Source: JBBRLA01 sp038231615
Lineage (GTDB): Bacteria; Myxococcota_A; Polyangia; Palsa-1104; JAEUJZ01
Length of the DNA stretch: 18,642 bases
Direction of reading: 5' to 3'
Assembly: GCA_038231615.1 (NCBI GenBank)
Contig: JBBRLA010000085.1
Location: forward strand, 1 to 18,642
In this document: positions 1-7,234 of the stretch, one piece after another
Layout: every line of letters begins with the position of its first letter
Numbering within the stretch: position 1 is the first letter of the stretch
Made by a program: the position numbers and the translations under genes
The notes under the pieces: model-generated
What the model was told of the DNA's origin: nothing
What the model saw: the letters and a program-made list of their open reading frames with translations, nothing else
Databases searched by the model: none

Positions 1-93
1 CAAGGTCCGCGGTCGCAGGCCGAAGAGAATGAACCCGGTGGGGTCATCTGTGACCAGGAACTTGAGCGATCGGTCATGAATCTTCTGGGTCAT
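1..93 (-). CDS. N-terminal fragment of an Rpn-like (PD-(D/E)XK) nuclease/putative transposase
   Basis: The reverse strand opens with ATG at 93-91 and reads 31 codons without a stop to the window edge. The peptide starts MTQKIHDRSLKFLV and continues with an acidic-Pro-Gly-Phe stretch. An opening of the type 'hD..lK.l' followed by D-D-P-x-G-F is typical of Rpn/YhgA-like nucleases and the related PD-(D/E)XK transposase-family proteins; the catalytic residues lie outside the window. A GAGG Shine-Dalgarno at 98-101 (minus strand) stands four bases before the ATG and supports this start. Another Rpn-like protein ends at the other end of the window, on the same strand. The family assignment rests on a short stretch and is tentative, but a real start codon here is likely. 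Confidence 0.5.
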   Translation of the reverse strand, partial: MTQKIHDRSLKFLVTDDPTGFILFGLRPRTL

Positions 94-284
94 GGAGCCT
101 CGTAACATCGGGCGCTTGGGGGGTCAATTTTTTGGCAAGAAGGCAGGCGGCCTCGGGCCCCTTCCTGCGTGGCGAGGGCCGCCATGCGTCAAGATGTCGC
201 CCTTCCGTGTAATGGCGGCGACCCGGTGTCGCGTGGGATTTTCCGTCGCTGATAGGGGACTCTGGCAGGGCCCTTTCGGAGGCC

Positions 285-310
285 CGCGGACGTCCGAAAC
301 GTCCGCGGGA
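285..310. repeat. Hairpin repeat, copy 1 of 2
   Basis: CGCGGACGT at 285-293 pairs perfectly with ACGTCCGCG at 299-307 around the five-base loop CCGAA. The whole 26-base string, including the trailing GGA, recurs exactly at 838-863. Both copies are preceded by a CTTTCGG string. A palindromic unit repeated in an intergenic region resembles a REP-type element or a duplicated protein-binding site; no T-run follows, so it is not an intrinsic terminator. Confidence 0.75.
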
Positions 311-498
311 TGAGGATAGCCGGAGGGATGGTTCGCGGCCCCGGCTACATCGCCAGCGGCTCCCTGGCTGAAAGCCAGGTTGTCGGGATCAGCCCGTCAT
401 CGGCGCCGAGCGCCAGGATGCCGCCGCCGCCGACCCGCCCCGACTATGGCTCCTCGACCTGGAAGCAGGACACCACGCCCGCGAATGCCCCGGCCACG

Positions 499-540
499 CC
501 CCTGCGCGTTGCGAGAACGCCCCTGCGCGTTGCGAGAACG
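499..540. repeat. 21-bp tandem duplication
   Basis: Two exact head-to-tail 21-base units (499-519 and 520-540), each beginning CCCCTGCGCG and ending GCGAGAACG, are followed by the start of a third, diverged unit (CTCCTG at 541). Because 21 is a multiple of three, the duplication keeps any frame open, which probably explains the open frames on both strands here. Two copies are too few, and without spacers, to be a CRISPR. Confidence 0.85.
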
Positions 541-593
541 CTCCTGGACCGCGCAACTACGGGTGCTGGCAGGAAAAACTGGCAAGTGACCGT

Positions 594-623
594 TGCGGAT
601 AAGGGTCCAGACCCTTATCCGCA
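594..623. repeat. Strong perfect hairpin, 13-bp stem with CCAG loop
   Basis: TGCGGATAAGGGT (594-606) is the exact reverse complement of 611-623, with a four-base loop CCAG. Neither side carries a T-run, so it is unlikely to be a simple intrinsic terminator. It is the longest perfect short-loop dyad that I noticed in the window and could be a structured RNA element or a palindromic binding site. Confidence 0.75.
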
Positions 624-837
624 GGGCCGCCACGGTTACCCGCAAGCGATCAGACCGTCACAAGAAGGGTCCCCTCGCCGTGCATCATGGCCGTTCAGGC
701 TATGGCGGCATCGCGGCAGCGTAGCTTTCGATGAATATCCCGTACCTTTCTGCTTCCGCGACGTTCTCCATCGCATCCGCGCCGTGGCCGCTGCCCCTGC
801 CCCGGTTCTTTCGGGACCCAGATGCCGCGACGTGGGC

Positions 838-863
838 CGCGGACGTCCGAAACGTCCGCGGGA
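838..863. repeat. Hairpin repeat, copy 2 of 2
   Basis: This is an exact 26-base copy of 285-310 in the same orientation, about 550 bases downstream: stem CGCGGACGT at 838-846, loop CCGAA, stem ACGTCCGCG at 852-860. It lies about 90 bases upstream of the start codon of the first sensor-kinase gene, so it could sit in that operon's control region. Confidence 0.75.
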
Positions 864-924
864 CGGCGTGGATGGGGATGAAGGCGTGCCGGACAGGTAA
901 AGGTGCCGGTGATCTTGCGCGGAG

Positions 925-949
925 TTGGCGCCAAAGTGGAGTAAACTCT
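925..949 (+). promoter_or_regulatory. Two dyad-symmetric sites just upstream of the kinase operon
   Basis: TTGGCGCCAA (925-934) is a perfect 10-bp palindrome. GGAGTAAACTCT (938-949) has GAGT/ACTC symmetry and also contains the GGAG that is the likely ribosome binding site, 12 bases before the GTG start. Their position right before the start suggests an operator or translational control, but no matching regulator is recognised. No good -35/-10 pair was found here. Confidence 0.3.
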
Positions 950-953
950 GCCT

Positions 954-3218
954 GTGCTGGCCTTGCGCGACCCCCGGATTCCCATCGCCAGGAGCGACTG
1001 TCTACCTGGGAAGCTGGCGCTTTTCGGAGAAACCGCAGCCGATCGAGCAGGGCTGGACGAGCTGATCGGTGCATTCGCCGCCCTGGGCGTGGCCACCGAC
1101 GTCATCGGCCCCCTATCAGGGGCGGCGGGCGGCGCAAATATCACCGAGGCGATCGTCCTGCCGGCGGAATTCGCGGCCGTGCTGGTCATCGGCAGCGAGC
1201 TGGAGGCGCTGTGCTCGGCCTGTGCCCGGACCCGCGCCGCGGTCCCCCTTTTGGCGGTGCTGGCGTGCTTCTGGCCGGCCGGGTTCCTCGACGAGCATGC
1301 GGTCGGACGAATTCTCGACAGCGGGGCCGACGATTTGCTCTTTGGGGTGCCCGCGCCGCCTGTGCTGCTGACCCGCCTGCTGGCGGCATCGCGAATGGCG
1401 GCATCGCGGCAAAAGACCCAGCGCGCCGCCGTGTACCGGCAGGCCATCGAAGAGCTGCTGGATGTCATCCTCTGCGCGGTCCATCCCGCTCCATCTGCCG
1501 ACAGCGACGGCGTCCCCCTGCCTGACGCCCCCCGGGATCGGGCGCAGATCTTTCAGCAGGGGGTCGGCGTCCTGTGCCGGGCGCTCGGCTTCTCCGCCGG
1601 GGCCCTGGTGCTAAACGAGGAGGAGACCAACCTGCTCTTGCTGATCGCCGAAGCCGGGGGATCGCTGGAGGACTCGATCAATGCTCTGGGCGAGGGGACG
1701 GGGACCGACGCTGCGTTCCCGCTCGCCGACTGCCCGGAACTGCGCGCCGCTCTGAACGGCGGCCGTCCGACGATGCTGGTCTGCGCCCGGGAGCGGTCGC
1801 TCCTGCGCGGCCTGGTCTCGGGCAAGCCGGTCCATGAGGGCGCTGCCCTCTTCTGCCCGGTGGCAAAGAGCCCTCGCGGCGAAGGCCAGAGCGACTTCTT
1901 CTACCTTTTCCTGAGTGACGAACCGATCCGATCCCTCCCGGACGACACCTGGGAGTTTCTGAAGACCGCGGCCCAGGTCACCGCGCTCGGGCTGCGTGGC
2001 AGGAACGTCGTCATGGATGCGCTGCGGAACAAGACCCGGCGGGTGAACCTGCGCGGCTACGCCGAGGAGCGCCGGCGGGAAGCGGTCCTCCAGTACCGCG
2101 AGTTCTTCGAATCCAGCACCGATGGGATGATGATCCTCGATGGGCAAGGGCAGGTGCTGTACCTGAACCGCAGCGCCGAGCAGATGACCGGCTACGCGGC
2201 GGCGGGGATCTCCGGGCGGCCGATCTTCGCCTTCGTACCCGAGAACCAGCGGGACGGCCTGCTCGACGCGATCCGGCAGGTGATCGGCTGCACCAACCTC
2301 TTGCCCTTCGATCTGCAGCTCACCACCACCTCCGGCGAGACGCTGATCCTGTCGGTGTCCACCTCTTCGGTGTTGGCCGACCATGGCTGCGCGGTCCTCT
2401 CGTTCCGCGACGTCACCGAACAGCGCATCCTGGAACACGAACTGCGCAAGACCAAGGACTTCTTGGAGCGCCTCATCGATTCGACGGTGGACGGGATCGT
2501 CGCCGCGGACATGTACGGCAACGTGATCCTGTTCAACCAGGGGGCGGCACGCATCACCGGCTATGCACCCGAGGAGGTCATCAGCCACCTCCCGGTGTGG
2601 CGTCTGTACCCCGAGGGCGAGGCGCGGCGCACCATGATGCAGCTCCGCTCGGGCGAGCACGGGGGACCGGGGCGGCTGCTCCAGTCGCGGCGGACGCTTC
2701 TGGGCAAAAACGGGGTGGCCGTGCCGGTGTCGTTGACCGCGTCGATCATCTACGAGGAGGGGCGCGAGGTGGCCACGGTGGGCGTGGTGGCGGACCTGCG
2801 CGAGCGGCTGCACATCGAGCAGCGGCTCCAGCAAGCGCAGGAGATGCTGGTGCAAAGCGAAAAGCAGGCGCTGATCGCCGAGTTGGCGGGCACCGCGGCC
2901 CACGAATTGAACCAGCCGCTGACCTCGGTGATGGGATATGCCGGCCTCCTGCGCCGCCGCTTGCCCGGGGACAACCCCGAGTTGCTGGAATTCCTGGACA
3001 TCATCGTCCGCGAATCGGAGCGCATGGCAGAACTGGTGCGCAAGATCGGTCGCATCACCCGGTATGAGACCAAACCCTATGTCGGCGAGGCGCGCATCAT
3101 CGACCTGGACAAGTCGGCACTGCCCGAGGCCCCGGTCACCGGCGAGGTATTGCTGCCGCCGGCCCGGCCCGCGCCGCTCAAGGACGACGACGACGACGAC
3201 GGCAGGCAGGACCCATGA
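954..3218 (+). CDS. Sensor protein: REC-like, GAF, two PAS, HisKA, no ATPase domain
   Basis: This 754-residue protein starts at GTG 954; an in-frame TAA at 942-944 rules out a longer form. Visible layout: a receiver-like alpha/beta segment at about 20-145 without a clear phospho-acceptor Asp; a GAF-like region at about 195-350; a short helical linker; PAS domains at about 378-490 and 500-620; and a dimerisation/phospho-acceptor helix pair with H-box AAHELNQPLTSVMGY, His650. After the second helix (to about 705) the chain ends in a Pro-rich tail and six Asp, so the N, G1, F and G2 boxes of a HATPase_c domain are absent. By family knowledge such a protein cannot phosphorylate itself; it may be phosphorylated by, or form dimers with, the complete kinase encoded next door, whose ATG overlaps this stop codon. 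No membrane segment is seen, so it is probably cytoplasmic. Signal unknown. Confidence 0.9.
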   Translation: MLALRDPRIPIARSDCLPGKLALFGETAADRAGLDELIGAFAALGVATDVIGPLSGAAGGANITEAIVLPAEFAAVLVIGSELEALCSACARTRAAVPLLAVLACFWPAGFLDEHAVGRILDSGADDLLFGVPAPPVLLTRLLAASRMAASRQKTQRAAVYRQAIEELLDVILCAVHPAPSADSDGVPLPDAPRDRAQIFQQGVGVLCRALGFSAGALVLNEEETNLLLLIAEAGGSLEDSINALGEGTGTDAAFPLADCPELRAALNGGRPTMLVCARERSLLRGLVSGKPVHEGAALFCPVAKSPRGEGQSDFFYLFLSDEPIRSLPDDTWEFLKTAAQVTALGLRGRNVVMDALRNKTRRVNLRGYAEERRREAVLQYREFFESSTDGMMILDGQGQVLYLNRSAEQMTGYAAAGISGRPIFAFVPENQRDGLLDAIRQVIGCTNLLPFDLQLTTTSGETLILSVSTSSVLADHGCAVLSFRDVTEQRILEHELRKTKDFLERLIDSTVDGIVAADMYGNVILFNQGAARITGYAPEEVISHLPVWRLYPEGEARRTMMQLRSGEHGGPGRLLQSRRTLLGKNGVAVPVSLTASIIYEEGREVATVGVVADLRERLHIEQRLQQAQEMLVQSEKQALIAELAGTAAHELNQPLTSVMGYAGLLRRRLPGDNPELLEFLDIIVRESERMAELVRKIGRITRYETKPYVGEARIIDLDKSALPEAPVTGEVLLPPARPAPLKDDDDDDGRQDP
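3183..3200 (+). repeat. (GAC)6 trinucleotide repeat
   Basis: Six consecutive GAC codons give an Asp6 run at residues 744-749 of the first sensor protein, 15 bases before the start codon of the next gene. Gain or loss of whole units would keep frame; a slip by one or two bases would move the stop codon and could alter coupling to the downstream kinase gene. Confidence 0.9.
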
Positions 3219-5044
3219 CCCCGCCGCTCCCAGCCGCGCTTTTGCAGGCGACGCTGACCCTGGCCAAGGACCTGTCGCTGGACCTGTCCGAGGAGGCCAT
3301 CGGGGCCGGCTTCATGAACACCCTGCGGGAGCTTTTGCCCGGCCGCGCCCTGTGCCTGCGCATGGTGGATGGACAACGCCATGAGTTGACCTCGATCTTC
3401 CTGGGTCTGCCCGCGCTGTGCCCGAACGAAGCCCCCGCTATCGACGACACAGCGGTGACACGCCTGCCGCACCTGCAACCCGAGGCCAGCAAGGGGCCGC
3501 TTTTGGTGAAGCGGGCGGCGCTGCGCCACACCGGGCTGCCGGCGGACATCGCCACCTCGGCGCGGGTGCAGCTTACCGATCGATACGTGCTTCTGTTCAG
3601 CGGCACCATCGCGGGGTTCTCGGTGCCGCTGGTGGCCAGCGGTGAGCTTCTGGGGATGCTCAACTGCGAGTACCCCCTGCCCCAGCGCCCCCCCGTCGAG
3701 CTGGCCAAAAAGGACGAGGCGGCGATCATTCCCCTGTGCAATCAGCTCTCCGTGGCGCTGCGCAACCTGCGGCTCCTGCACCGGGCCCGATCCTACGAGG
3801 GCTATCTGCGCCGCATGATCGACGGGGCCAACGCCCTGATGGTGGTGGTGGACCGCGACCAGCGGCTGACCATCGTCAACCGCCCGATGGAGCAGGCCAG
3901 CGGTTACGTCGCCGGCACGGATCTGCCGACGCTCCTGCTAAAGTCCCAGGAGACCGGCCCCGAGGCCGCCGAGTCCCGCCCGGTCTATGGACGCGGCGTC
4001 GAGGCCGAGCCGCACCTGGCGGCGCTCTTGCAGCGGGCCCTTTCGGGCGAGGACGCCGAGGGCGTCGAACTGCTCCTGCACAACACCGGGGTCACCGGGG
4101 CCCTGGCCACCCGCGCGGTGTTCAACGTGACCGCGCTGCGCGACGCCACCGGGGCCATCGACGGCGCCGCCGCCATGGGGCAGAACCTGGAACAGGTGCG
4201 CAGCCTGGAGCGGCAGGTGCTTCAGGCGGAGCGGCTGGCCACCCTGGGGCAGCTTGCCGCGGGCGTGGTCCACGAGCTGAACAACCCGCTGACGGCCATC
4301 GTGGCCTACGGCGACCAGCTGGCCCGGCGACTCTCGCTGGCCGGGGACGGTTTTCGCGGCGATGCCGAAAAAGCGCGGCGGATCTGCGAGGGGGCCGAGC
4401 GCATCCAGAAGCTGACCCGGGACCTGATGAGCTATGGCCGGCCCACCGGCGAGCGCGAGCGGGTCGAACTGGCAGAGGTCGTGACCCAATCGCTCTCGCT
4501 CTGCGACCCCCTCTTGCGGGGCAGCGGGGTGTCGGTACAGGTGCTCAACGGGCCGGGGCTGCCGGCGATTCACGGGGTGCGGCGGCAGCTCCAGCAGGTG
4601 GTAGTGAACCTGTTGACCAACGCCTGTCACGCCCTGCCCGGCGACGGGCGGCCTGGCGGCGGCAGCATCCGGGTCGAGACCACGGCGGCCACCTTGAACG
4701 GCCAGCAAGCGGTGGCGTTGCTGGTGGCGGATACCGGCAGCGGCATCCCCGAGACCCACCGGGCGCGGATCTTCGAGCCGTTCTTCAGCACCAAGGCCGA
4801 GGGGCTGGGTACGGGCCTGGGGCTGCCGATCGTCAAGAACATCGTCGATGCCCACGGGGGCCACGTGAGCTTCGAGACCCAGAGCGGGAGCGGCACCACC
4901 TTCCGGGTGGTGTTCCCGGCGGCGGCGCCGCTCTGCGACCCGACGGTGAAGAAGGCCAGACGGGCCGAGCGTCCCGGGCGGCCTCCCGCGCCCGCGGTGG
5001 AAAATCGTGCGAAAAGGAGCGCCATCCGCGCCCGGCGAGAGTAG
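3215..5044 (+). CDS. GAF-PAS sensor histidine kinase
   Basis: A complete soluble histidine kinase of 609 residues. Its ATG lies in the ATGA overlap with the upstream stop, indicating translational coupling. A GAF-like domain covers about 10-190 and a PAS-like domain about 195-325; then comes HisKA with the H-box VVHELNNPLTAIVAYGD (His353). The catalytic domain carries an N-box around NLLTNACHA (463-471), G1 DTGSG (506-510), F-box FEPFFSTK (520-527) and G2 GTGLGLPI (532-539), so autophosphorylation should be possible. About 40 basic, Pro-rich residues follow the domain. No receiver domain or response regulator gene is adjacent, so the partner must be elsewhere or be the DHp-only protein upstream. 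H-box sequence resembles NtrB/DctB-type kinases. Confidence 0.93.
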   Translation: MTPPLPAALLQATLTLAKDLSLDLSEEAIGAGFMNTLRELLPGRALCLRMVDGQRHELTSIFLGLPALCPNEAPAIDDTAVTRLPHLQPEASKGPLLVKRAALRHTGLPADIATSARVQLTDRYVLLFSGTIAGFSVPLVASGELLGMLNCEYPLPQRPPVELAKKDEAAIIPLCNQLSVALRNLRLLHRARSYEGYLRRMIDGANALMVVVDRDQRLTIVNRPMEQASGYVAGTDLPTLLLKSQETGPEAAESRPVYGRGVEAEPHLAALLQRALSGEDAEGVELLLHNTGVTGALATRAVFNVTALRDATGAIDGAAAMGQNLEQVRSLERQVLQAERLATLGQLAAGVVHELNNPLTAIVAYGDQLARRLSLAGDGFRGDAEKARRICEGAERIQKLTRDLMSYGRPTGERERVELAEVVTQSLSLCDPLLRGSGVSVQVLNGPGLPAIHGVRRQLQQVVVNLLTNACHALPGDGRPGGGSIRVETTAATLNGQQAVALLVADTGSGIPETHRARIFEPFFSTKAEGLGTGLGLPIVKNIVDAHGGHVSFETQSGSGTTFRVVFPAAAPLCDPTVKKARRAERPGRPPAPAVENRAKRSAIRARRE

Positions 5045-5048
5045 AACT

Positions 5049-5064
5049 ACCTCTGTCAAGAGGT
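5049..5064 (+). promoter_or_regulatory. Small hairpin enclosing the ribosome binding site of the next gene
   Basis: ACCTCT (5049-5054) pairs with AGAGGT (5059-5064) around GTCA. The 3' arm contains AGAGG, the likely Shine-Dalgarno for the ATG at 5075 (11-base spacing). The hairpin could damp translation of the small gene relative to the kinase. The six-base stem is weak, so this is only a suggestion. Confidence 0.3.
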
Positions 5065-5074
5065 CCGTTTTCCG

Positions 5075-5386
5075 ATGAAGCTGGAAGCAGTGCTGCTGGA
5101 ACTGGAAGGGCTGGCGAAGAAGGTCGCCGTGCGCGTCACCTACGAGGCGATCGGCGGCGAACTGGGGGCTGGCGGGCTGTGCAAGGTGAAGGGGGAATGG
5201 CGGGTGATCGTCGACAAGCGCACCACCCCGACAGAGCGGGTCAGCATCCTTTCCCAGGCGCTGGCGCGCTTCCCCATCGAGGACCATGCGCCGCCGGAGG
5301 AGGTGCAGAAGCTGATCGATCAGTCGCGGCGCCCGCCCCTACGCAAAAGCGCATCAGGGCCCGAGGGGAAAAAGGAGCCGGGCTAG
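5075..5386 (+). CDS. Small conserved-looking hypothetical protein
   Basis: 103 residues, starting at ATG 5075, 30 bases after the kinase stop, so probably the third gene of the operon. The first 85 residues look like a compact fold: an amphipathic N-terminal helix (LEAVLLELEGLAKKV), a strand-rich centre with GGELGAGGLCKVKGEWRVIVD, then helices around a 'TERVSILSQALARFPI' stretch. The tail is basic and probably disordered. The pattern G-G-L-C-x-V-x-G followed by a hydrophobic-D strand resembles uncharacterised small proteins I associate with myxobacteria; no function is known to me. A role with the two sensor proteins is inferred only from position. The stop codon TAG lies in a CTAG shared with the convergent gene. 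Confidence 0.75.
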   Translation: MKLEAVLLELEGLAKKVAVRVTYEAIGGELGAGGLCKVKGEWRVIVDKRTTPTERVSILSQALARFPIEDHAPPEEVQKLIDQSRRPPLRKSASGPEGKKEPG

Positions 5387-6138
5387 CGGTCCAGTTCGAA
5401 GGAGCAGTGCACGATGGTCAGGATGTCCTTCTCCAGCGACGTGGTGTCGTTGTTCCCATCAGCGGACACCGAGGTCGAGTTGGCCGGATTGATGTTGATG
5501 ACCCCCATGTCTGCCCGGCGCAGCCGTCCCAAAGAGGCCCCCCCGGCAGACTGGAGGATGCGATCGGACCGGGTGCGAGCGTCCTTGGCCGCCTCGGCCA
5601 GCATCTCGATCTTCAGCGCGCCAAGCTGGGTGTAGTAGTAGCTGGGTGCCTCCGAGGTGATCGGCACCCCCCTTTCGATGAGCTGCGTCACCTCGCGGGA
5701 GACGCGCTCGACCTTGGCCACGTCCTTGGATCGGATCTGGATCGACTGGCTGGTCTTGAAGCCGCGAAAGACCTTTTTTTCGATGCGCTCCTCGCCGGTG
5801 CCCTTGTACTCGGTGTCGAAGAGCTGCTCGGTGCCGGCCGAGGACACGCGGACCTCGGCGTCGGCGATGCCCTGAGACTTGAGGTAGGCCTGGGTGCTGC
5901 TGACATGCTCGCGCAGGGCGCGGTAGGCCGCGGTGCGATCGCTGTTCTCGGTCGAGATGTTCCCCTGCCACTCGATCAGATCGGCCACGATGCGCCGCTT
6001 GGCCGATCCGGTGACCTCGATGGTGCGGTCGCGATGCATGCGCACCTCGACCCAGGATCGGGCCGCGATGGCGGTGGACAGCACCAGTCCGATGGCGGCG
6101 ATGAGCCACCCGTTCAACAAGTTCCGCATCGTGGTCAT
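5383..6138 (-). CDS. Membrane-anchored SIMPL (DUF541) domain protein
   Basis: 251 residues. An N-terminal hydrophobic segment (about 8-27) is a membrane anchor or uncleaved signal, followed by a SIMPL/DUF541 domain: it begins with the strand 'TIEVTGSAKRRI' and includes 'A.D.I.WQGNIS', the helix with 'AAYRALREHVSSTQAYLKS', and the later conserved 'GALKIEMLAEAAKDAR' helix with 'RSDRILQSAGGASLG'. The family includes E. coli YggE and other periplasmic proteins of poorly defined role, often linked to oxidative stress. ATG 6138 is preceded by AGGAG at 6154-6150 with 11-base spacing; an ATG three codons later is possible. Its TAG overlaps the TAG of the convergent small gene. An intrinsic terminator lies between it and the upstream lipoprotein gene, so it probably has its own promoter in 6139-6240. 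Confidence 0.88.
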   Translation of the reverse strand: MTTMRNLLNGWLIAAIGLVLSTAIAARSWVEVRMHRDRTIEVTGSAKRRIVADLIEWQGNISTENSDRTAAYRALREHVSSTQAYLKSQGIADAEVRVSSAGTEQLFDTEYKGTGEERIEKKVFRGFKTSQSIQIRSKDVAKVERVSREVTQLIERGVPITSEAPSYYYTQLGALKIEMLAEAAKDARTRSDRILQSAGGASLGRLRRADMGVININPANSTSVSADGNNDTTSLEKDILTIVHCSFELDR

Positions 6139-6240
6139 GGGTGCGATTGCTCCTATCGTAACCCGTCAAGATACGCCCGGCAGGGACAAAAGTTCTCCCT
6201 CGGATCGGTTTTTGGGGAGAGCCCACAGCCCATGAAGTGC

Positions 6241-6275
6241 AAAATCGGGGCGCTCCGCACCGCCGCGGAGCGCCC
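6241..6275 (-). terminator. Intrinsic terminator of the upstream lipoprotein gene
   Basis: On the minus strand an 11-bp perfect stem (GGGCGCTCCGC at 6275-6265 with GCGGAGCGCCC at 6258-6248) and a six-base loop are followed by CGA and TTTT (6244-6241). It lies about 35 bases after the lipoprotein stop codon and before the SIMPL gene. The T-run is short, so termination may be partial. Confidence 0.7.
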
Positions 6276-6310
6276 GGGTTAAAGGTCCAGGAAGTCTGCG
6301 ACGTCTGCGC

Positions 6311-7006
6311 TTACGGGGCCGGCTGGCGATCGAAGGGCTGCGAAGTCAGCGCGGCGAAGTCGAGCGCCTCGATGACGATCGTCATGGGGTCCGGCGATCC
6401 CGTCACCGGCAGGGTCAGCGCGATCCACCCGGGCATCCCGTCGGCGTCCTTGTAGGTCCCATCGACCGCCGGATCGGCCGTGCCGTCCTTGGTAGAGACC
6501 CGGCTGACCTTGTTGTCCGCGGTGAAGGTCAGCGACGTATCGATCGTCGAAGTGGCGGTGGCCTTGCCGCCATCGTCCAGGGTCTCATCGATGATCGTCT
6601 TGTCCCAAACCCCGACGACGCTCTTGCCATCCCCCGCCGGCATCGCCACCCACGCCGGATAGGCCAGGGTCTTGTTGTCCTTGCTGATGTAGTATGCCGC
6701 CGTCTGCCGATGCTGCTTCTGGTCGGCGGCGTCGACGAACTGGCTGATCAGCTTGCCGCTGTCCAGCTTGTAGGTGGCGTCGGCGCGGGCCATGCCATTG
6801 GCATCCAGGGTGACCTTGTTGTCCGTGCCGAAGGAGAGCTTCACCGGGTTGCCCTGAGCGTCCTTGGCTTGCCAGTGTCCGACGATGGGCGCCGGCGGTG
6901 TCGTCCCCAGGTCGTCCGGCCCCTTGGGCGCATCCGAGCAGCCCAGAAGCGCCGAGCAGAAGCCCATCGTCAGCATGGAAAGAGTCGCCTTCGTGATCGT
7001 ATGCAT
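6311..7006 (-). CDS. Lipoprotein with internally duplicated beta domain
   Basis: 231 residues with a lipoprotein signal: hydrophobic 8-22 and lipobox A-L-L-G-C with Cys23, then a Pro/acid-rich linker. Two related units follow: at 41-90 (IVGHW ... LSFGTDNKVTL ... ATYKLDSGKL) and at 130-200 (VVGVW ... LTFTADNKVSRV ... GTYKDADGMPGW). The V-G-x-W opening and repeating short strands are like lipocalin-type extracytoplasmic domains, but I do not recognise a named family. GGAG at 7019-7016, nine bases before ATG 7006, supports the start. Asp at +2 after Cys is absent (Ser24), so in the E. coli rule it would go to the outer membrane; myxobacterial sorting rules may differ. It is divergent from the small + strand gene pair. 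Confidence 0.85.
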   Translation of the reverse strand: MHTITKATLSMLTMGFCSALLGCSDAPKGPDDLGTTPPAPIVGHWQAKDAQGNPVKLSFGTDNKVTLDANGMARADATYKLDSGKLISQFVDAADQKQHRQTAAYYISKDNKTLAYPAWVAMPAGDGKSVVGVWDKTIIDETLDDGGKATATSTIDTSLTFTADNKVSRVSTKDGTADPAVDGTYKDADGMPGWIALTLPVTGSPDPMTIVIEALDFAALTSQPFDRQPAP

Positions 7007-7124
7007 GTTCTTAGTCTCCAGCTTCAGGTAGTTCGATATCAGGCCCAGGCGCCGGTGTCAGGCGTGTCAGGCCCCTCATCTCTGAAGACACCCGAGGTCT
7101 GGATGTGTGCATGCGATCTGTACA

Positions 7125-7154
7125 AATATCGAAGGAATGCCGATCTCCTGCCAA
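7125..7154 (-). promoter_or_regulatory. Candidate sigma-70-like promoter for the lipoprotein gene
   Basis: On the minus strand TTGGCA (7154-7149) and GATATT (7130-7125) are 18 bases apart, matching the consensus at 5 of 6 and 4 of 6 positions. This is a locally AT-richer patch of the divergent spacer 7007-7234. It would give a leader of about 110 bases. In the other direction TTGCGT (7161-7166) and TAAAAC (7185-7190) are a weaker candidate for the + strand pair. Confidence 0.35.
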
Positions 7155-7234
7155 TGGCGCTTGCGTCTGTGCTTCCCGTGATCGTAAAACGCCGACAGTG
7201 CGATCGGTTCTGAAGAACGGCATCGAGGTGCGTG

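Larger units (their letters stand above)
94..953. other. Long intergenic region rich in hairpins, no convincing gene
   Basis: About 860 bases lie between the divergently oriented Rpn-like fragment and the sensor-kinase operon. Open frames exist (for example 310-900 plus), but their translations are Arg/Pro/Ala-rich, lack a good ribosome binding site and match no family I know. What the stretch holds is structure: GGGCC/GGCCC at 268-285; a 9-bp-stem hairpin at 285-307 repeated at 838-860; CCTGGCT-GAA-AGCCAGG at 363-379; a 21-bp tandem duplication at 499-540; and a 13-bp-stem hairpin at 594-623. A 17-bp string ATGGCGGCATCGCGGCA near 702-718 recurs inside the kinase gene near 1394-1410. It could be a decayed mobile element or a structured non-coding region; I cannot tell which. 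Confidence 0.5.

Noticed and set aside
499..540. Possible CRISPR repeats
   Set aside because: Only two adjacent units with no spacer; a simple tandem duplication.
310..900. A 196-residue open frame on the plus strand in the first intergenic region
   Set aside because: Low-complexity Arg/Pro/Ala composition, no ribosome binding site, crosses the tandem repeat and hairpins, and overlaps open frames on the other strand; looks like a GC-driven chance frame.
695..1468. A 257-residue minus-strand open frame
   Set aside because: It lies largely antisense to the REC-like part of the sensor gene, is Ser/Ala/Arg-rich, and has no recognisable domain.
3060..3230. Frameshift as the cause of the missing kinase ATPase domain
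   Set aside because: The downstream frame begins with its own GAF domain at an ATGA overlap rather than with N/G1/F/G2 boxes, so no ATPase domain was cut off.
3736..6282. A very long plus-strand open frame (848 codons)
   Set aside because: It runs out of frame through the kinase and small gene and antisense through the SIMPL gene, all of which have clear domain motifs; its translation is shadow sequence.
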